Shown here piece by piece: positions 11,301-24,240 of a DNA stretch of 64,000 nucleotides (positions are counted from its first letter, which is position 1; every line of letters starts with the position of its first letter). The notes beneath the pieces were generated by a model. It was not told the DNA's origin and searched no databases. It saw only the letters and a program-made list of their open reading frames with translations. The position numbers and the translations under genes are program-made. This DNA is from Alisma plantago-aquatica (lineage: Eukaryota > Streptophyta > Magnoliopsida > Alismatales > Alismataceae), in assembly GCA_963693085.1 (NCBI GenBank), contig OY856410.1, positions 884,207,835 to 884,271,834 of the forward strand. Reading direction: 5' to 3'.

Positions 11301-11927
11301 TATATGAAGATAGATGTTTGTGTTAACCATTGTATGTTGTTTTGGAAGGATCAAATGAATGAAGATAAATGTTTAAAATGTAATTCCTCTAGGTGGAAGT
11401 ACACTTCTCTTGAAGACATAGTTAAAGATAAGTTTCCTATAAAGATTAGGAGGAAGTTTAAGATAGGGAAAAAAATTCCTACTAAGACTTTATGGTATTT
11501 TCCACTAATACCACGTATGAAGATATTATACATGTGCTATCATATGGCTTTAGAAATGAGGTGGCATAAGGAGAAGCGAACCAACAATGGTAGATTAAGG
11601 CACCCAACCGATGCTGCTGAGTGGAAAAGACTTGATGAGAGGTATCCACTTTTTTCTAGTGACCCTCTCAATGTCAGGCTAGGTTTAGCATCTGATGGCT
11701 TTAATCCATTTGGAAATATGAGCCTTTCTTATAGAATATGGCCTATTATACTCATACCATATAACTTACCTCCATGGCTCTGTATAAAGCAAGATTATTT
11801 TATTTTATCAATTTTGATTCCTGGGAAGAAGTCTCCAACATATCAGATTGATGTTTACTTGCAGCCATTGATTGATGAGTTAAAAGAGTTATGGGATGTA
11901 GGTGTCCAAACATATGATGCTATTTAA
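11262..11927 (+). pseudogene. CACTA transposase, TNP2 domain (first half)
   Basis: Long frame with the TNP2-family core: YMKIDVCVNHCMLFW, a CxxC pair (KCLKCNSSRW), ALEMRWHKEKR, RHPTDAAEWKRLDERYP, then VRLGLASDGFNPFGNMS, YNLPPWLCIKQDYF and IDVYLQPLIDELKELW. It ends at VGVQTYDAI, exactly where family members continue into the WTINDFPAYG-type block. That block is absent here; the sequence changes character at about 11928. In intact relatives this region continues as one polypeptide of roughly 800-1,000 residues. Confidence 0.9.
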
Positions 11928-12391
11928 AAAAAAATGCTTTAAAGAGGCATAGCAGCCCAATTTTTTTCCAAAAAGTATCCTATCGTCCCAAAGACTATGA
12001 GCATGAATAAAATTCGAGAGGTATAAAATTATGACAGTTGTGCCTGGAAAGATGTTGAAGGACTTCTCCCGATCGGCGCAATGCTGCAATCAAGATTACA
12101 GATATGTCGTTCCTGGTAGTAGAATCTAGAAGCCAACTTTTACACACTGGAATTTCAAAAGGGGGACCTAACGCAACCACCTAACATTAAGTCAGGGCCC
12201 AATCGGGAAGAGTTATCCTTAAGACATCCTTCATGGTAAAATAACGTTGAGAAATGGAGGAAACACAACAGCTTTAGCCTACTTAACACAATACTTAGGA
12301 ATTTCAAAAAAAATAAAAGATGGGTGTGTAAGTGACCTCAGCCAGAACCTTGCACAAGTACAGCCTGGAGAAGATGCTTTGAGCCAATTGA
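11928..12391. other. Foreign or rearranged segment replacing the middle of TNP2
   Basis: Between two well-conserved TNP2 blocks there are about 460 bp that do not encode the expected ~120 residues (DFPAYG...CP.C...). They start with an A9 run (after GATGCTATTT) and have a different, locally GC-richer composition (CTCCCGATCGGCGCAATGC, AGTCAGGGCCCAATCGGG). I do not recognise the content. Confidence 0.55.
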
Positions 12392-13128
12392 ATGAAATAT
12401 TTGTATCTAACCTTGGAAAAAGAGGAAAGAGATCTCAAAAAAAAGTTGTCTCATGCTTGGAAGAAGAAAAACATTTTCTTTGAGCTTCCTTACTGGAGAA
12501 CTCTTCGGTTGCGCCACAATCTTGATATAATGCACATTGAAAAAAATATTTGTGATAGTTTGATTAGCACAATCATGGACGTTGATGAGAAAACAAAAGA
12601 CAATTCAAAAACTCGTAAAGATTTGAAAGCTATGAATATAAGGAAAGAACTTCTACCTAGAGTTGTAGATGGAAAATTAGAAGTTCTAGTTTCCTGTTTC
12701 ACTTTATCTCAAGAGGAGAAAAGGATTCTTTGTGAATTCTTGAAGAAAATCACGTTTCTTGATGGACTTTGCTCTAATATGTCTAGATATGTGAATGTTA
12801 ATGAGAACAAGATTTCTAGCATGAAATCTCATGATTTTCATGTATTTTTTCAAAAAATCCTTCCTCTTGCAGCATGTGGGTTATTTCCAAAAGATATATC
12901 TAAGGCATTAACTGAGCTAAGTATATTTTTTAAGGAGTTGTGCTCTAAAGTTCTAAGTGTGGAAGATCTACAAAGATTGGATAAATGTATCGCCATTACT
13001 TTATGAAAAATGGAGCACATTTTCGTACCGTCATTCTTCGATGTGATTATTGACTTGCCCATTCACTTGGCAAAATAAGCAATTCTTGGAGGTCCTGTGC
13101 AATATAGGTGGATGTACCAAATAGAAAG
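12392..13128 (+). pseudogene. CACTA transposase, TNP2 C-terminus and start of DUF4218
   Basis: WKKKNIFFELPYW and LRHNLDIMHIEKNICDS are diagnostic of the TNP2 C-terminal part. KISSMKSHDFHVFFQKILPL, then ALTELSIFFKELCSKVL and LDKCIAITL open the DUF4218 domain. The frame breaks at 13006, and the DUF4218 continuation (VPSFFDV, then QYRWMYQIER) is found in a shifted frame up to a splice donor GT at 13129. The conserved splice sites show this was a spliced gene that later decayed. Confidence 0.88.
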
Positions 13129-13194
13129 GTACTTTTGAAATTTGTCTATTTCCTTTTAAAAATTATATTTATAAAAAATACTTATCTTGTGTAG

Positions 13195-13504
13195 GTTTCT
13201 TAGAACTTTAAAATCATTTGTACACAATAAAAATCGACTGGAGGGCTCAATAACTGAGATGTACATCACTAATGAATGCTTGGTCTTTTCCTCAAGATAT
13301 ATGAAGGAGAATGAAATGAGATCTTGCCAACCAAGGTACAATGATATTAGAGAGACTTTAACATCATCACAACTGTCAATTTTTAAACAAATTGGGAGAC
13401 CACTATCAGTAGGAACCATCAATCCCCTTAGTATTACTAAATGGCTACAAGTGTACAAGTATGTTCTAGAAAACTCTGATGAAATATTACCCTTTATAAG
13501 GTAA
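13195..13504 (+). pseudogene. CACTA transposase, DUF4218 continuation exon
   Basis: After an intron (13129-13194, GT...TGTAG) the frame reads FLRTLKSFVHNKNRLEGSIT then EMYITNECLVFSSRYM, the conserved DUF4218 core that follows WMYPFER in relatives. The exon ends at ATAAG with a donor GTAAAT at 13501. The next short exon, 13582-13668, runs between an acceptor TTTTAG and a donor GTGAGT and encodes a frameshifted HDSFFLKWLESR-type segment. Confidence 0.85.
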
Positions 13505-13745
13505 ATTTATAGATTTTTATATATGTTTTAGATTGTTTGTTGTTAGATTATAATTTATAACAATTATTTATGTTATTTTAGCAAGAATAAACAAATTATT
13601 AGTGACATGGGGTTGACAATATTGAGGCAGTGCATGATTCGTTCTTTTTGAAATGGTTGGAAAGTCGTGTGAGTATTTAATTACTCTAACTACTTCTATG
13701 ACAATTAATATGCTTAATATTATTTCACAATTTCTATCTTAATAG

Positions 13746-14230
13746 GTGTTCCAATTGCATAAAGAAGGTCAGGTGGATGATGAACTTCTAAGCTTAGTTC
13801 GTGGACCTGATAAGGAGGCATCATTTTATACGGGTTTAGACATTAATGGATTCAGGTTTCACAATCAATATCATGACCAAAGGTTGACAACACAAAATAG
13901 TGGTGTTGTAGTTAAAGTGGAGACAACAAATGGACCATTTTTATATTATGGTGTTTTAAGTGAAATTCTAGAGTTGAACTACATTGGTGGAAGACGAGTT
14001 GACATTTTTAGGTGTGAATGGTGGGACATGCATAACAAAGAAAGAGGCTTCGTGCGAGATAAATATGGATTTGTTAGTGTAAACACAAAGCGTAACTTAA
14101 AAACTAGTGAGCCATTTATTCTAGCATCTCAAGCAGAATAATGCTTCTAAGTTCATGATCTTTCTAAGAAGAATTGGACCATTGTTGTTGGATCACCACC
14201 ACGAGACTTGTACAACATGTCACAAAAGAA
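13746..14230 (+). pseudogene. CACTA transposase, DUF4216 C-terminal exon
   Basis: Follows acceptor TAATAG at 13745. It encodes SLVRGPDKEASFYTG, GFRFHNQYHDQRLTTQNSGV, YYGVLSEILELNYIGG, DIFRCEWWDMHNK and PFILASQAE. This is the DUF4216 pattern (FH..ERD..TTQNSG, W.D, PF.LASQA) that ends most plant CACTA transposases. The frame stops at 14141, where relatives continue with QVFYV; the continuation WTIVVGSPPRDLYNM is visible to about 14218 after a stop and shift. The transposase is therefore inactive as it stands. Confidence 0.88.
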
Positions 14231-14839
14231 ATAAGGATATGTAGATTCTCTTAATGATGAAAGTGCATTTCAAGAACATGAGTCTAATCCAACAATGGCT
14301 TCATCATTTTTATTAGATGCATTTGATATTCATAATTGAAGGAGGCTTGATCTCATGAAATCTTTATCCATGGAAGTTGCTAAGAAACAAGGATGGCTAG
14401 AAAAAGATGGAAGTCATTTATGGGAATCAATCAACTAAATGCTCTATGTTTGATTTGGTTGTAGTTGATTATGTAATTGTACATTTATTGAAATTGATGG
14501 AATTGGTTATGTTTTTCCCTTTCTCTCTACCAAATTGGATATGATTTCATTAGGCAAGTGAATAATAATACTGCCTTATATATCATTATGAACTTTTCAT
14601 ATGATATTTCATTATAATAGACATTTTTTTACATATGCTTATGCATAACTATGCGAAATAAATATAGGAAACATGGTCAATCGATATAGTACACAAAATA
14701 ATGTTACATGTAACTGTGAGGAACTTGTGGCTAACCATTGCAGCAACAACCAAAGTAAGTAGTCTAAAATTCTTATACTGATAAGTGTTTTTCATAGACA
14801 AGAAATGAGACTTGCTAATATTTTGATGTATAGAGCAAT

Positions 14840-16300
14840 CAAAGGAAATCTCTAGTAAAATAGTGGCGCAACGTGGTGGCAGGCCGAAACAACGACTAAT
14901 TGGGGAACATGGTAAATGTGTTAACTATAGCAATTTATGTATCCAACTATACTATTATTTTTCCTATTATCTGTTTTCAAATTTTAATTTTAATTTTTAT
15001 GTAAAATGTATTGTAATTTAGAGATTCAACACAAGGGGAAAAATTCCATTCAACTGTGTCAAGATGAACATCAAGATGTCATGAAGGGAGATGACTTTCT
15101 ACTGTACTTACAAACTATGGAAATTTTCTAAAGCAACAAATAAATGAGGGTAACGACGGATTTTTTTTATGTAGTAGTTAATTCTCTTTCTATTTTACTT
15201 TTTCCTTTCACTCTACACTCTAGCACAAATAATATGTATTTTTAAATGACTACCTTTTGTTATTTAGAACCAAACCATGTCACTCATGAGAATCAATCTC
15301 AAATGACAAGTCCAAGAAATCAGCCTGAAGAAACTCATAGTGATAGTTAGACTTTGTACTTTTATGCAATTGATAAATACTAAATATCCTGTACAATGTG
15401 CAATCTTGAATAATTGTTTTCACAAAATGTAGTGAATTTCAGCAACAAAACTTGTTATTCAAACCCTGTTGATAGTATTGGTGTTGTGAAAGAAAACATA
15501 GGGGAAATTAATCATGAGCACCTTTATCTAAATGGCATAAATAACTACTCACGGCAGTCCAATGAACCAATAAAAAATTAGCCAAATGAGAACCATGGTA
15601 AAAGTCATTTTTGATGTCCTTAACTAATAAAAATACCATTTTATTCCTTTAACTTAATATCATTTTCATCATTAAGGAGACCTGTCCAAGAAGGAAAAGT
15701 CTACCAGAATGGCGGCGAAATGTGGACACAGAACAGAAGGACGATTAGTTGGGGAATATGGTAAATGCTTCAGTTCTAGCAATCTAAGTATCCGGGTGAA
15801 ATATTATTTTATTCTAGAATCCATTTCTATATTTTATTTTTATTTTGAACAAAATCTATTATAATCTAGAGGCTCAAAAAGTTAATTCTCTTTCTACTTT
15901 ACTATATACTCCAACACAAAAATATGTATGTTTCTAAATGATTACTTACTATTATTTAGGACCGAGCCATGTCACTCATGAGAAACAATCTCAAATGACA
16001 AATTCAAGAAATTACCCAGAAGGGAATAATGGTGATACTTAGACTTCAGATTTTTAAGCAATAGATAAATACTAAATGCCCTTTACACTATGCAGTCTTT
16101 AATCATTATTTTCACAAAATGCAGTGAATTTCAACAAAAAAAATTATCATTCAAACCAAGTTGAATGTGTTGGTGTTGAGAAAGAAAGAAGATGGGAAAT
16201 TAATCATGAGGACCTTTATCTAAATGGCATGCAAAGTGAAGCACCTCCACGTATACATTCTCGAAAGGATCATGGTAAATATTTTTATTTTAATTTTCCA
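14840..16300 (+). repeat. Iterated short-exon modules of the CACTA second gene (tandem duplication)
   Basis: Segment 14840-15540 (landmarks GGCAGGCCGAAACAACGAC, AATTGGGGAACATGGTAAATG, AGTGAATTTCAGCAACAAAA, CACCTTTATCTAAATGGCAT) is duplicated at about 15690-16235 with the same order of landmarks (GAACAGAAGGACGATTAG, GGGGAATATGGTAAATGC, AGTGAATTTCAACAAAAAAA, GACCTTTATCTAAATGGCAT). Many modules end in ATGGTAAA, which looks like a splice donor. A third-level module (CACAACAGCCCAATGAACC and relatives) recurs at 15548, 16465, 16965 and 17185. The gene appears to have grown by internal exon duplication upstream of the Transposase_24-like domain. Confidence 0.6.
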
Positions 16301-16464
16301 TAGATGTGTTCGGTTGTGTTTATACTTGCATGTAGTGATAATGTTCCTAATCTATAGTATGCACTACAAATAATTATTTTGAAGGCTATATGGAGGATAA
16401 CAATGTTTCAATATGGAGGACAAATATTGGAAAGAGGGTCTTGAGGCCTAAAACTATACATGAT

Positions 16465-17260
16465 TGCTCACAACAGCCCAATGAACCAATTCAAAATCAA
16501 CCCAATGAGAATCTTGGTAAAGTCATTTTTGTTGTGCTCAACTAATAAGCGTATCCTTTATACACTGCACTGTTTTGGCAATTTGGTTTCACCTAGTGCA
16601 GTTAGCTTGAACAAAAGATTTTTTAGTTCATATCGACGTGATCATTTTGGTGTTGTAAAAGAAACAATCGGGGCACAAATTTGTGATGACGTCCATCTAT
16701 ATGACCTGCACTATGAAGCCACTCTTTTTGTACATCCTACAGAGGACCAATGTAAAATTTAAATATTATTTTTTCCATGTGTTATATTATATGTTTAATA
16801 TATAGTGTTAAAGTTCCTTTTGCATGATAGTTGTTCAACATCATGAGCATGATTTCCCCACTGATACACACCATGAAATATATCTAGACGATGATGATTC
16901 TGTAGTAAGGCAGGTAAACATTCACAAAAGGTCTTTAGTGCCACACACCATCCAAAATCATTCACAATAGGCTAATGAAATGATTCATGCCATGGAAGGA
17001 GAGAATGACAAGCATGGTAAAACATGTACTTTATTATCATGTATTCATCATGCGTACACTTTTTCTAAATTATGAGCATTAATTCACCCAAATACACTTC
17101 CTAAAGGTTCTATGGTTAATGATGGTGTCATATTAAGGATCATGCACATCCGTAACAAGACTTTAAGGAAACAAACCATCCGCAACGACTCACAACAGAC
17201 TAAACCAATTTATGCCATGGAAGGGGAGAATAACAATAATGGTAAAAATATTAACCTTGT
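16465..17260 (+). repeat. Further copies of the CACAACAG..AATGAACCAATT..ATGGTAAA module
   Basis: Four copies of a ~65-nt module are visible between 15548 and 17250, three of them in this interval: CTCACAACAGCCCAATGAAC at 16465, TTCACAATAGGCTAATGAAA at 16965 and CTCACAACAGACTAAACCAA at 17185. The last two share GCCATGGAAGG(A/G)GAGAAT. Each is followed by ATGGTAAA, so each could be a small exon with its own donor. Confidence 0.55.
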
Positions 17261-17317
17261 CTCATATGTAGAAATCTTGATATAAATAAAACTATATTTA
17301 GTTATTTTCATTCCTTA

Positions 17318-18628
17318 GAACGATCCAAGAAACAAAGAGTTAGAGGGAAAACCAAAAATCTATGTTTAAGGAGCTTCAGAAATGGTGGCAAAATAAAGGT
17401 TGAATTCAATTCTGATGGTGATCCAATAAGTAAAATTGAAAGTCCACATCTAGCTAGTCGGATTGGAGTTATTGCTCGCAATTCTTTAAATATTCCACTT
17501 AGTTATTCAAGGTGGAACCGTGTTCCAGTTGAAAAGAAGGAAAAGATGCTCGAAATGATTCAGGTTTGATTTGATTTGTCTAACTTTTGTTATGTATTAT
17601 TGGAATCTTATTTACAATATGATGTCGAAAATTTTCTAGGATGATTTCATTATTTATGATGAAGATTTATTACCCGAGGAAAATAACTTAAGGACGTGTT
17701 ACATATATTGATCTTTGGGAAAGGCATGATGTGAATTTAAGATTGAATTGCGTGCTCTTTATGACACTTACGCCAGTGATGATGAAGCTCTAAAACATTG
17801 TCCTTCATATGTGACAAAATCTGATTGGGAGTTTCTTATTAAAAAATATTGGAAAAGTAACTACTATAAGGTAAACATAAAATAAACATGGGTATACCTT
17901 CAAGATTTTGAATACCTTTGTCATTTGTACATTAATACTCCTTTTTGTTCAAAACATTTTAGGCTGCTACCGACCAAAAAAAAAATTTAGGCTGCTAGTG
18001 CCAAGCAATCAATGGTTCATTGCATTGGAATGACTCAATTTAGTGTTGGATAACACGAAGATGTAAGAAATATTATATAGGAGTCACATTTACTTTAATG
18101 TGTTGGCCTATCTATGATTACATAATCTGAAATTCCATCAAATTGTAGATCACTAATAACAATGGGGTTGTACCAAGTCGAATGAGGATGTTTGAGTTGA
18201 CTCGAACAAGAAAAGACAAGAAGCTTGTTGATGTATTTGCTGAAGAGAAAATGGTATGAATATTTTATTATGGTAATGATTGTTTTAACTACTTATTAAA
18301 GACTATATGAATATTTATATAAATAACATCATTGTTTTTTTAGTCACAAATTGCAGATTTGGTGTCTCAGCGTGAAGAAGGAAGGATTGATATAAGTGAC
18401 AATGAAATATGTACGAGGATCTTTGGACCTGACAGATCAAGCTACATATGTATGCATGGCCCTTCTCTTCCTAGAAATCTGACTCATATCAAAGAAATAC
18501 ATAAATACAAGCAACAAGCGGAGGATGCACAAGTGAGACTAGAACATGCAAAAAAGGTAGCACATGATGCATGGGCTAGGGCTGAAGAAGCCAATGAGAA
18601 TGCTAAGAAAGTGCGCACATGCATATAA
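17318..18628 (+). pseudogene. CACTA second gene, Transposase_24 (Ptta/En/Spm)-like accessory protein
   Basis: Spliced gene remnant. Exon 17318-17563 encodes RVRGKTKNLCLRSF, GGKIKVEFNSDGDPI, SRIGVIARNSLNIPLSYSRW and RVPVEKKEKMLEMIQ, matching the plant Transposase_24 family (RGpT, kv.fn..gqpi, lG...R, l.y..W..vp...K). Intron 17564-17639 (GT...TCTAG); exon to 17870 encodes ALKHCPSYVTKSDWEFLIKK. Intron 17871-17962; then AKQSMVHCIGMTQFSVG; then exon 18149-18253 with VPSRMRMFELTRTRKDKKLV; then exon 18344-18628, Glu/Ala-rich and probably coiled-coil, with ISDNEICTRIFGPDRSSYI. Stops within the second and third exons show decay. Such proteins are thought to bind subterminal repeats, by analogy with TnpA. 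Confidence 0.78.
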
Positions 18629-21600
18629 AATTTATACGCTATTATGCATTCTAGAAAGGATGGAAATCATATAGATCTTGGCAACCTTGAAGATGAGGTA
18701 CTATATACTTCAACTAAACATTTACGAGCACAAGTTTTGGTCCTTTAAACTAAAGTTATTTTTTTGTTAAGTTGTAATGAAAGTTCTTGCTAGGCTATGT
18801 TTATATTGTATATAGAAGTTTCTTGACTAGCATAACAATGGCTTGTCTGTCCAGGTTTTGGAGTATGATGGGACTACATGAATATCATATTTGGACTGAA
18901 GACATATTTCATATTTGTGCAACATTCAAGCATTCAGATTCATAGATTATTAAGTTTTTTAGTTATTTGGTTATATGAATTTTAGGGAAGAAAGTCATAT
19001 TTTTATTTTGTATAGGTAATGGATCAAATGCATTATGTGCTCAAACATCAAGATGTTTCTTTATTTTTCCATGTTATGTCAGTATGGTATCAAAAAGTTA
19101 CATGGTTTCTTGAATCTTGTTGTTGGAAATCGTTTCAATGCATTCTTATATCTACTTTAAGTTCTTGATAATATTATGTCATTGCCATGTATTATTTATC
19201 ACAAATCAGGAATTGGATACATGTGGTAGGAAAATAAGAAACAAAATTATCTAGGGGATACAAAGGAAAGGGTACTACTACATCAATGCTAAGGAATGAT
19301 AACATTCTTCTTTTAGTTGAAGCAGCATGTGCTATGAATGTTGAATCTTAATAGGTGTGCTAATCACTACAATGAGAACTGAAGAACATGACTACAAGGA
19401 TTTTGCTAATCACCTAAGAAATGTCAGGGATGCAAAGACTATTGTAGTCATCCAATGATTGTCCATTATGTAGAAAGGTATGTGGTTAGATGCTTTTTGC
19501 ATTTTTGTATGTGCTTGGATTTATTTAGATGTAGCTTCTTGCCTTTCCTGTTATGAATAATCTTTCTTATGAATGGTTCCACAATCTATATTCTAGAATT
19601 AATAGTTGATGAAACAATCCATATTTTGAGGGCTCTTCGTGAGCGGTATGTACAATATATTGATGATGTTTTGGTTGTTCATACCACTTGTTTTATTAGT
19701 ATATCAGGTATCCTCTTCAAAAAAATGTTTTTTTATTTAATGTGAAATATTCTCATGTGCGATAGATTTAAACTCCTTGCTCATTAATTGATTGGTATCA
19801 ACACTACATTGAGAGGGGCAGTTCAAGTCGCAAGTTTGCTCGATCATACTTTCTCAGGTGCAACTGCCATGTAGTTATTCTCACTACAACTAATTAAAGG
19901 AAGCTTTAGTAACAATTCACGACATAAGATGTAATGTTAAGGATCTCTTAGTCAATTGTTGATGCTCAATTTTATTTTCCCTAGTTGTTTTAAAGATGAA
20001 AATGTTACTATGATGTTTCACTCAACGCTTAAAAGTACCCCCCATCTCTACTATGGACATGACACACATACACAAACGGTCTTAATCTCCCTTATGGGTT
20101 TGGTATTGGTAGGTAGACTTTAATTGAAGTCCAATTGTTATATGTCCGACTACTCAATTTTCAAGTTATTCATATGATAGGATGGTACTCAGTTGGCATG
20201 TGTTTGAAGGCTATAACAAAAAAAATGATGGAGAAGATTAGGGCGGTTTATTCTTCTTCTTCTTCTTAACCTTTATCGTGGGTAGTGTTATTTCTTGATC
20301 ATAATCCACCACTATAGAAGTGAGAGAGATCTCAACTCCTTATTCAAAATCAGGTAGGTGGCATAAAATCTATTACTCTATTACTCAAGATTCTCTACAT
20401 TTTTTATGATGCAAGGATATTTCCATCTTTCAACTAATAACACAAACACCATGTTCATGTCAATAAAAATTTGGTAAACATGTTCTTCTAATAGTCCATT
20501 GTGATTAATCTAATTTAATTAGGAACTAGACAAAAATTATGATTACTAGATACTTAGACAGTGATGGTGACTTCAGACTGAAGATTATGCCCAATGTAGT
20601 TGGCGGCCACTCATTAGGCATGGAAAGCCTCGTGTAGATGTACCTAGATATGTGTTTTCTTCCTCATATTACTTTTGTAGCTAAATTATCTACCTTTCAT
20701 TTTCATTTCAATTTTAAGAAGTCACCTTGAACTCTTTGAAAAAATTGCAAGAGGAACATGTTATCTTGACTTTCTCCATTATAGATGTAGAAAGTTTATT
20801 CTATTTTGGAATTGTACATTGACTGATAAAGATATAATATCACTTGTGAGATCAGCCTAAGGGGAGGATTCAGATTGAAACTAACATAAGAATAATGTTG
20901 AAGGGTGGGGGGTAATCTCCTTGTCATCAATTCATAAAAGGTTGTTGGTTTGGGAGCTGAATAATAGTTGACTACTATGTAGGTTGTTGTAGCAGACTAG
21001 TAATGCTTGACTACACCATCTCATGTTGTACATTATAACCCTAATTTGTCTTTTCAATTTAGTACAACATCTCATGTTGGATGACTAATGACCCAAATGC
21101 TTCTGCTATCAAATTTCCTTATTACCATTGGGGGCATGGGGTTCGTCAAAATTTCTTCTCATCATGTAATATTGAATTTATGATATCAAATTTCCCAGTT
21201 CTTCTAACAACCATCTCTTGGAGAAACAGTAAGCAAACTTTTTGTTGAAGAGTCATCACTCTCTTCTATGATCGGTAGTATAAGACTGAGAGCATAGGCC
21301 CTCAACAAAAGGGACACCTTAGATTAATTGTGCTCTGAAGAGACTCATGCAGCCATATGCTTGTTGGTTATTGATTCTGGAGCACTAAAGATGGTCCCAA
21401 CCAACTGTAGACTCCTTGGAGGCCAAACATGCAAGAGAGGACCCTAGGGGCTTTGTTCCCTTGAAGAAGGTTGTCGCATAGCCAGTAAATGGGTAAACCT
21501 AGGCTTACAAATCAACATTCTTTATTAAGGTATCATTGATTTAATAATCTCCCTGATGTGTATAAACCTAAGGTATGGAACTTATCATAAAGGATCTATA

Positions 21601-24240
21601 GGGCTTTCATTTGGGGGGATAAGGATGAGGTTCATCATATTCATCTTAGAACATGTATAAAATATGTAAACCTAAAAAGGAAGTAGATTTGAATATTATA
21701 AAGGCTAGAGATCTGTGAAATGTTGGGCTGATTATAACTTTGTGGTCTATAGTTTCTGTTGAGCATCTGAAATATTTATGTAGTATGTGTTCTTCAATGA
21801 GTTCTTTTCATACTAAACAATGTCTTTTGAGTTTGCTATGCAGTTTTTTTGTACATGTTTAAAGCTATAGAGGACATTCTTGTTGTTTAATAGGCTAAGT
21901 TGAGGATAGACGATTTCATGATATGTATTTATTTTTGTTTCTACAATGTATGAATGATCTAAAAGATTTATGGTTGCTCACCTAACTTTAGATTAGCACT
22001 TCTATCCAGTAAAGTATGAACTGAAACATCTTTGTCCGTTGGTGCAACACTACAATATCAAGAAGCCATGCATTGGTGACATGTTCAATGATTTCTCAAC
22101 AATGGACAAGTTATTGAATCTCAAGCCCATAAGGAGTTGGGAACATCAAGTTTGTCTCCTACTATCCCTCTGTGTATGAGACCTATGCTCACTGATTGGA
22201 TGCCGAATTGGAGGTAACATCCCTACCGTCATTGAGGATTACATTATATTGCTTGTTTATGTTGGGGAATATGACATCATATGCAAGTTAATGGGTGAGT
22301 GTTTGCCTATCTTTGCCTATCTTATTATTTGTTTTCCTATCAATGACATTGGGTATCTGGTTTATTTGTATTATACATGTGTAAGTTGAACTTAAAATCT
22401 TTCGCCAATGTACATTTTTAGATTAGCTTTTAAGTAACTTCTTTCAACTAACTTATTTTATCTAAAGTTCCAAGTTTTTGAATAGCTTGGCATTTTTTTT
22501 GGCCCTACTCCCTAGTTTGTTCTGGCTGCTATTGATCCAGGTGGCAACTAAATGGCTCGCCCTATTTAGTTTTAGAACAAAAACCCATTTTTGCTAGTAT
22601 CTAGCTCAAGTTTATGGTTATTATATGATGAGATTAGTGACTAGCTGATGCATTCAGTTGACTGTGGACGTCGTTATCTGATGAGGAACCCATACTCATT
22701 ATGTTTTTGTTGTTTTGCTACAACTATTTTTGAAGAGCATAATTGTATTTTGATGTAGGGAAAATCTTTAATGTAGGTCTACTATATATGTTCAATACAC
22801 AATTGTTTGATGACATGATACAAATGTGGAATTTTTTTGAGGTCATTTCTTTGAATGATCTTATTAATTACTTAGAGTATGTTTTGAATGCATGGCATTT
22901 ACAATTCAAGATGGTATTTCCCTATTAGTTGTTGGTACTATCAGCTGATGTGTTTTTAGCCGATAAACTGGTGATGTGTTGCTAGATTCTGAAATATCCA
23001 CTTGGTACCTTAGATGTCTACTACTTATTGTACACTTCGGTGCTCTAATGATCTGCATATTCGATTCTTTTAATGTGTAACTTCTGTTTGTAAATGAGGC
23101 ACAACAAAGTCAGTACACAATCTCAAAAGGATAACAAATAGATGAATATCACTACAAGGTTTTTGTTTATATTAGATGTTTATGCCTATTTATCTTTTTT
23201 GTTTTCATATCAAAACCTCTCATATGCAGGAACCACATAAAGACTCCTCAAAGTTTTGTTTACATTAGATTCTTACATGTCAATTTATCTTTTTTATTCT
23301 CAGATCAAAACCCCTTAGGCAAGCACCAGATAAGGATTCCTACAAAGAAATCAGTCATGAAATGGTATTGGTATTATCCTTGAGTGCTCTGCAGTAAGGC
23401 CAATCAACATCTTGAAAGAGACTTTTTATAATGCATACAGTAAACTTGGAAGGTGACATGCCTACTAATGACTTTTACATAGGACTTCTATTTGATTCTA
23501 GGCTAATGACCATTTCATTTGCCTTTGTTACAGCTGGTGATGCTACTGCTTTTTACATAGCTATGTTGTTGGAAATTCTATTACTCCCTCTAGATTTCCC
23601 ACTCAAATGGACAACCACGTCCTCGAGCTTCTTTGATTGGTTTGTCCATTAGACACCCAAGCTGACAGTGAAGACGATTATCAGGGAGAAAGATGGGGAT
23701 CATGTGTTGATTGTTTCCAAGTCAACATCAGCCAACGAAAATCAAGGAGTCATGGCTATTTTAACGTGTTAAACCATGTAACTTAGTACAATCTGTGAAT
23801 CTGATGCTTTATTAGCAGCTGCTGTCCATATTTATTTCATCGTGTAACTGAGTACTATCTGTGAATCAGCCACTTTGTTAGCAGTTGCTGCCCATATTTG
23901 GTTCGGGAGGTGTCATTGTTTGTGTTATTCATTAGTCATGGGCAAGCTGCGTTGTAATTCCATGTTGTGGTGTAAAAATCACTTGACTAGTTGTACAAAT
24001 ACTCATTATTAATCAATGAAATATAGTCTCTTCCAATGTGTTATGAGATTTGAATATGTTGTACTCATTACGTACAATCATGAATCAAAATATGTAGGTA
24101 AAAACGTCCACTAGCATGCATATAAAAATAACATGATCAGAAAATCATATTCTCCAGCATGTTAGCCATGACGTAAGAGTCATATAAAATGCGTTCATGG
24201 TACATATCTCGGTGTGTTAGTCATGTTGTAAAAAGTATAC
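18629..24240 (+). other. Long 3' region of the CACTA element, no recognisable gene
   Basis: About 5.6 kb with only short frames. I saw no domain, LTR or primer site. A possible polyadenylation context (AATCAATGAAATATAG) lies near 24014. Much of it probably belongs to the CACTA element that appears to end near 24456, but inserts of other origin cannot be excluded. Confidence 0.45.
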
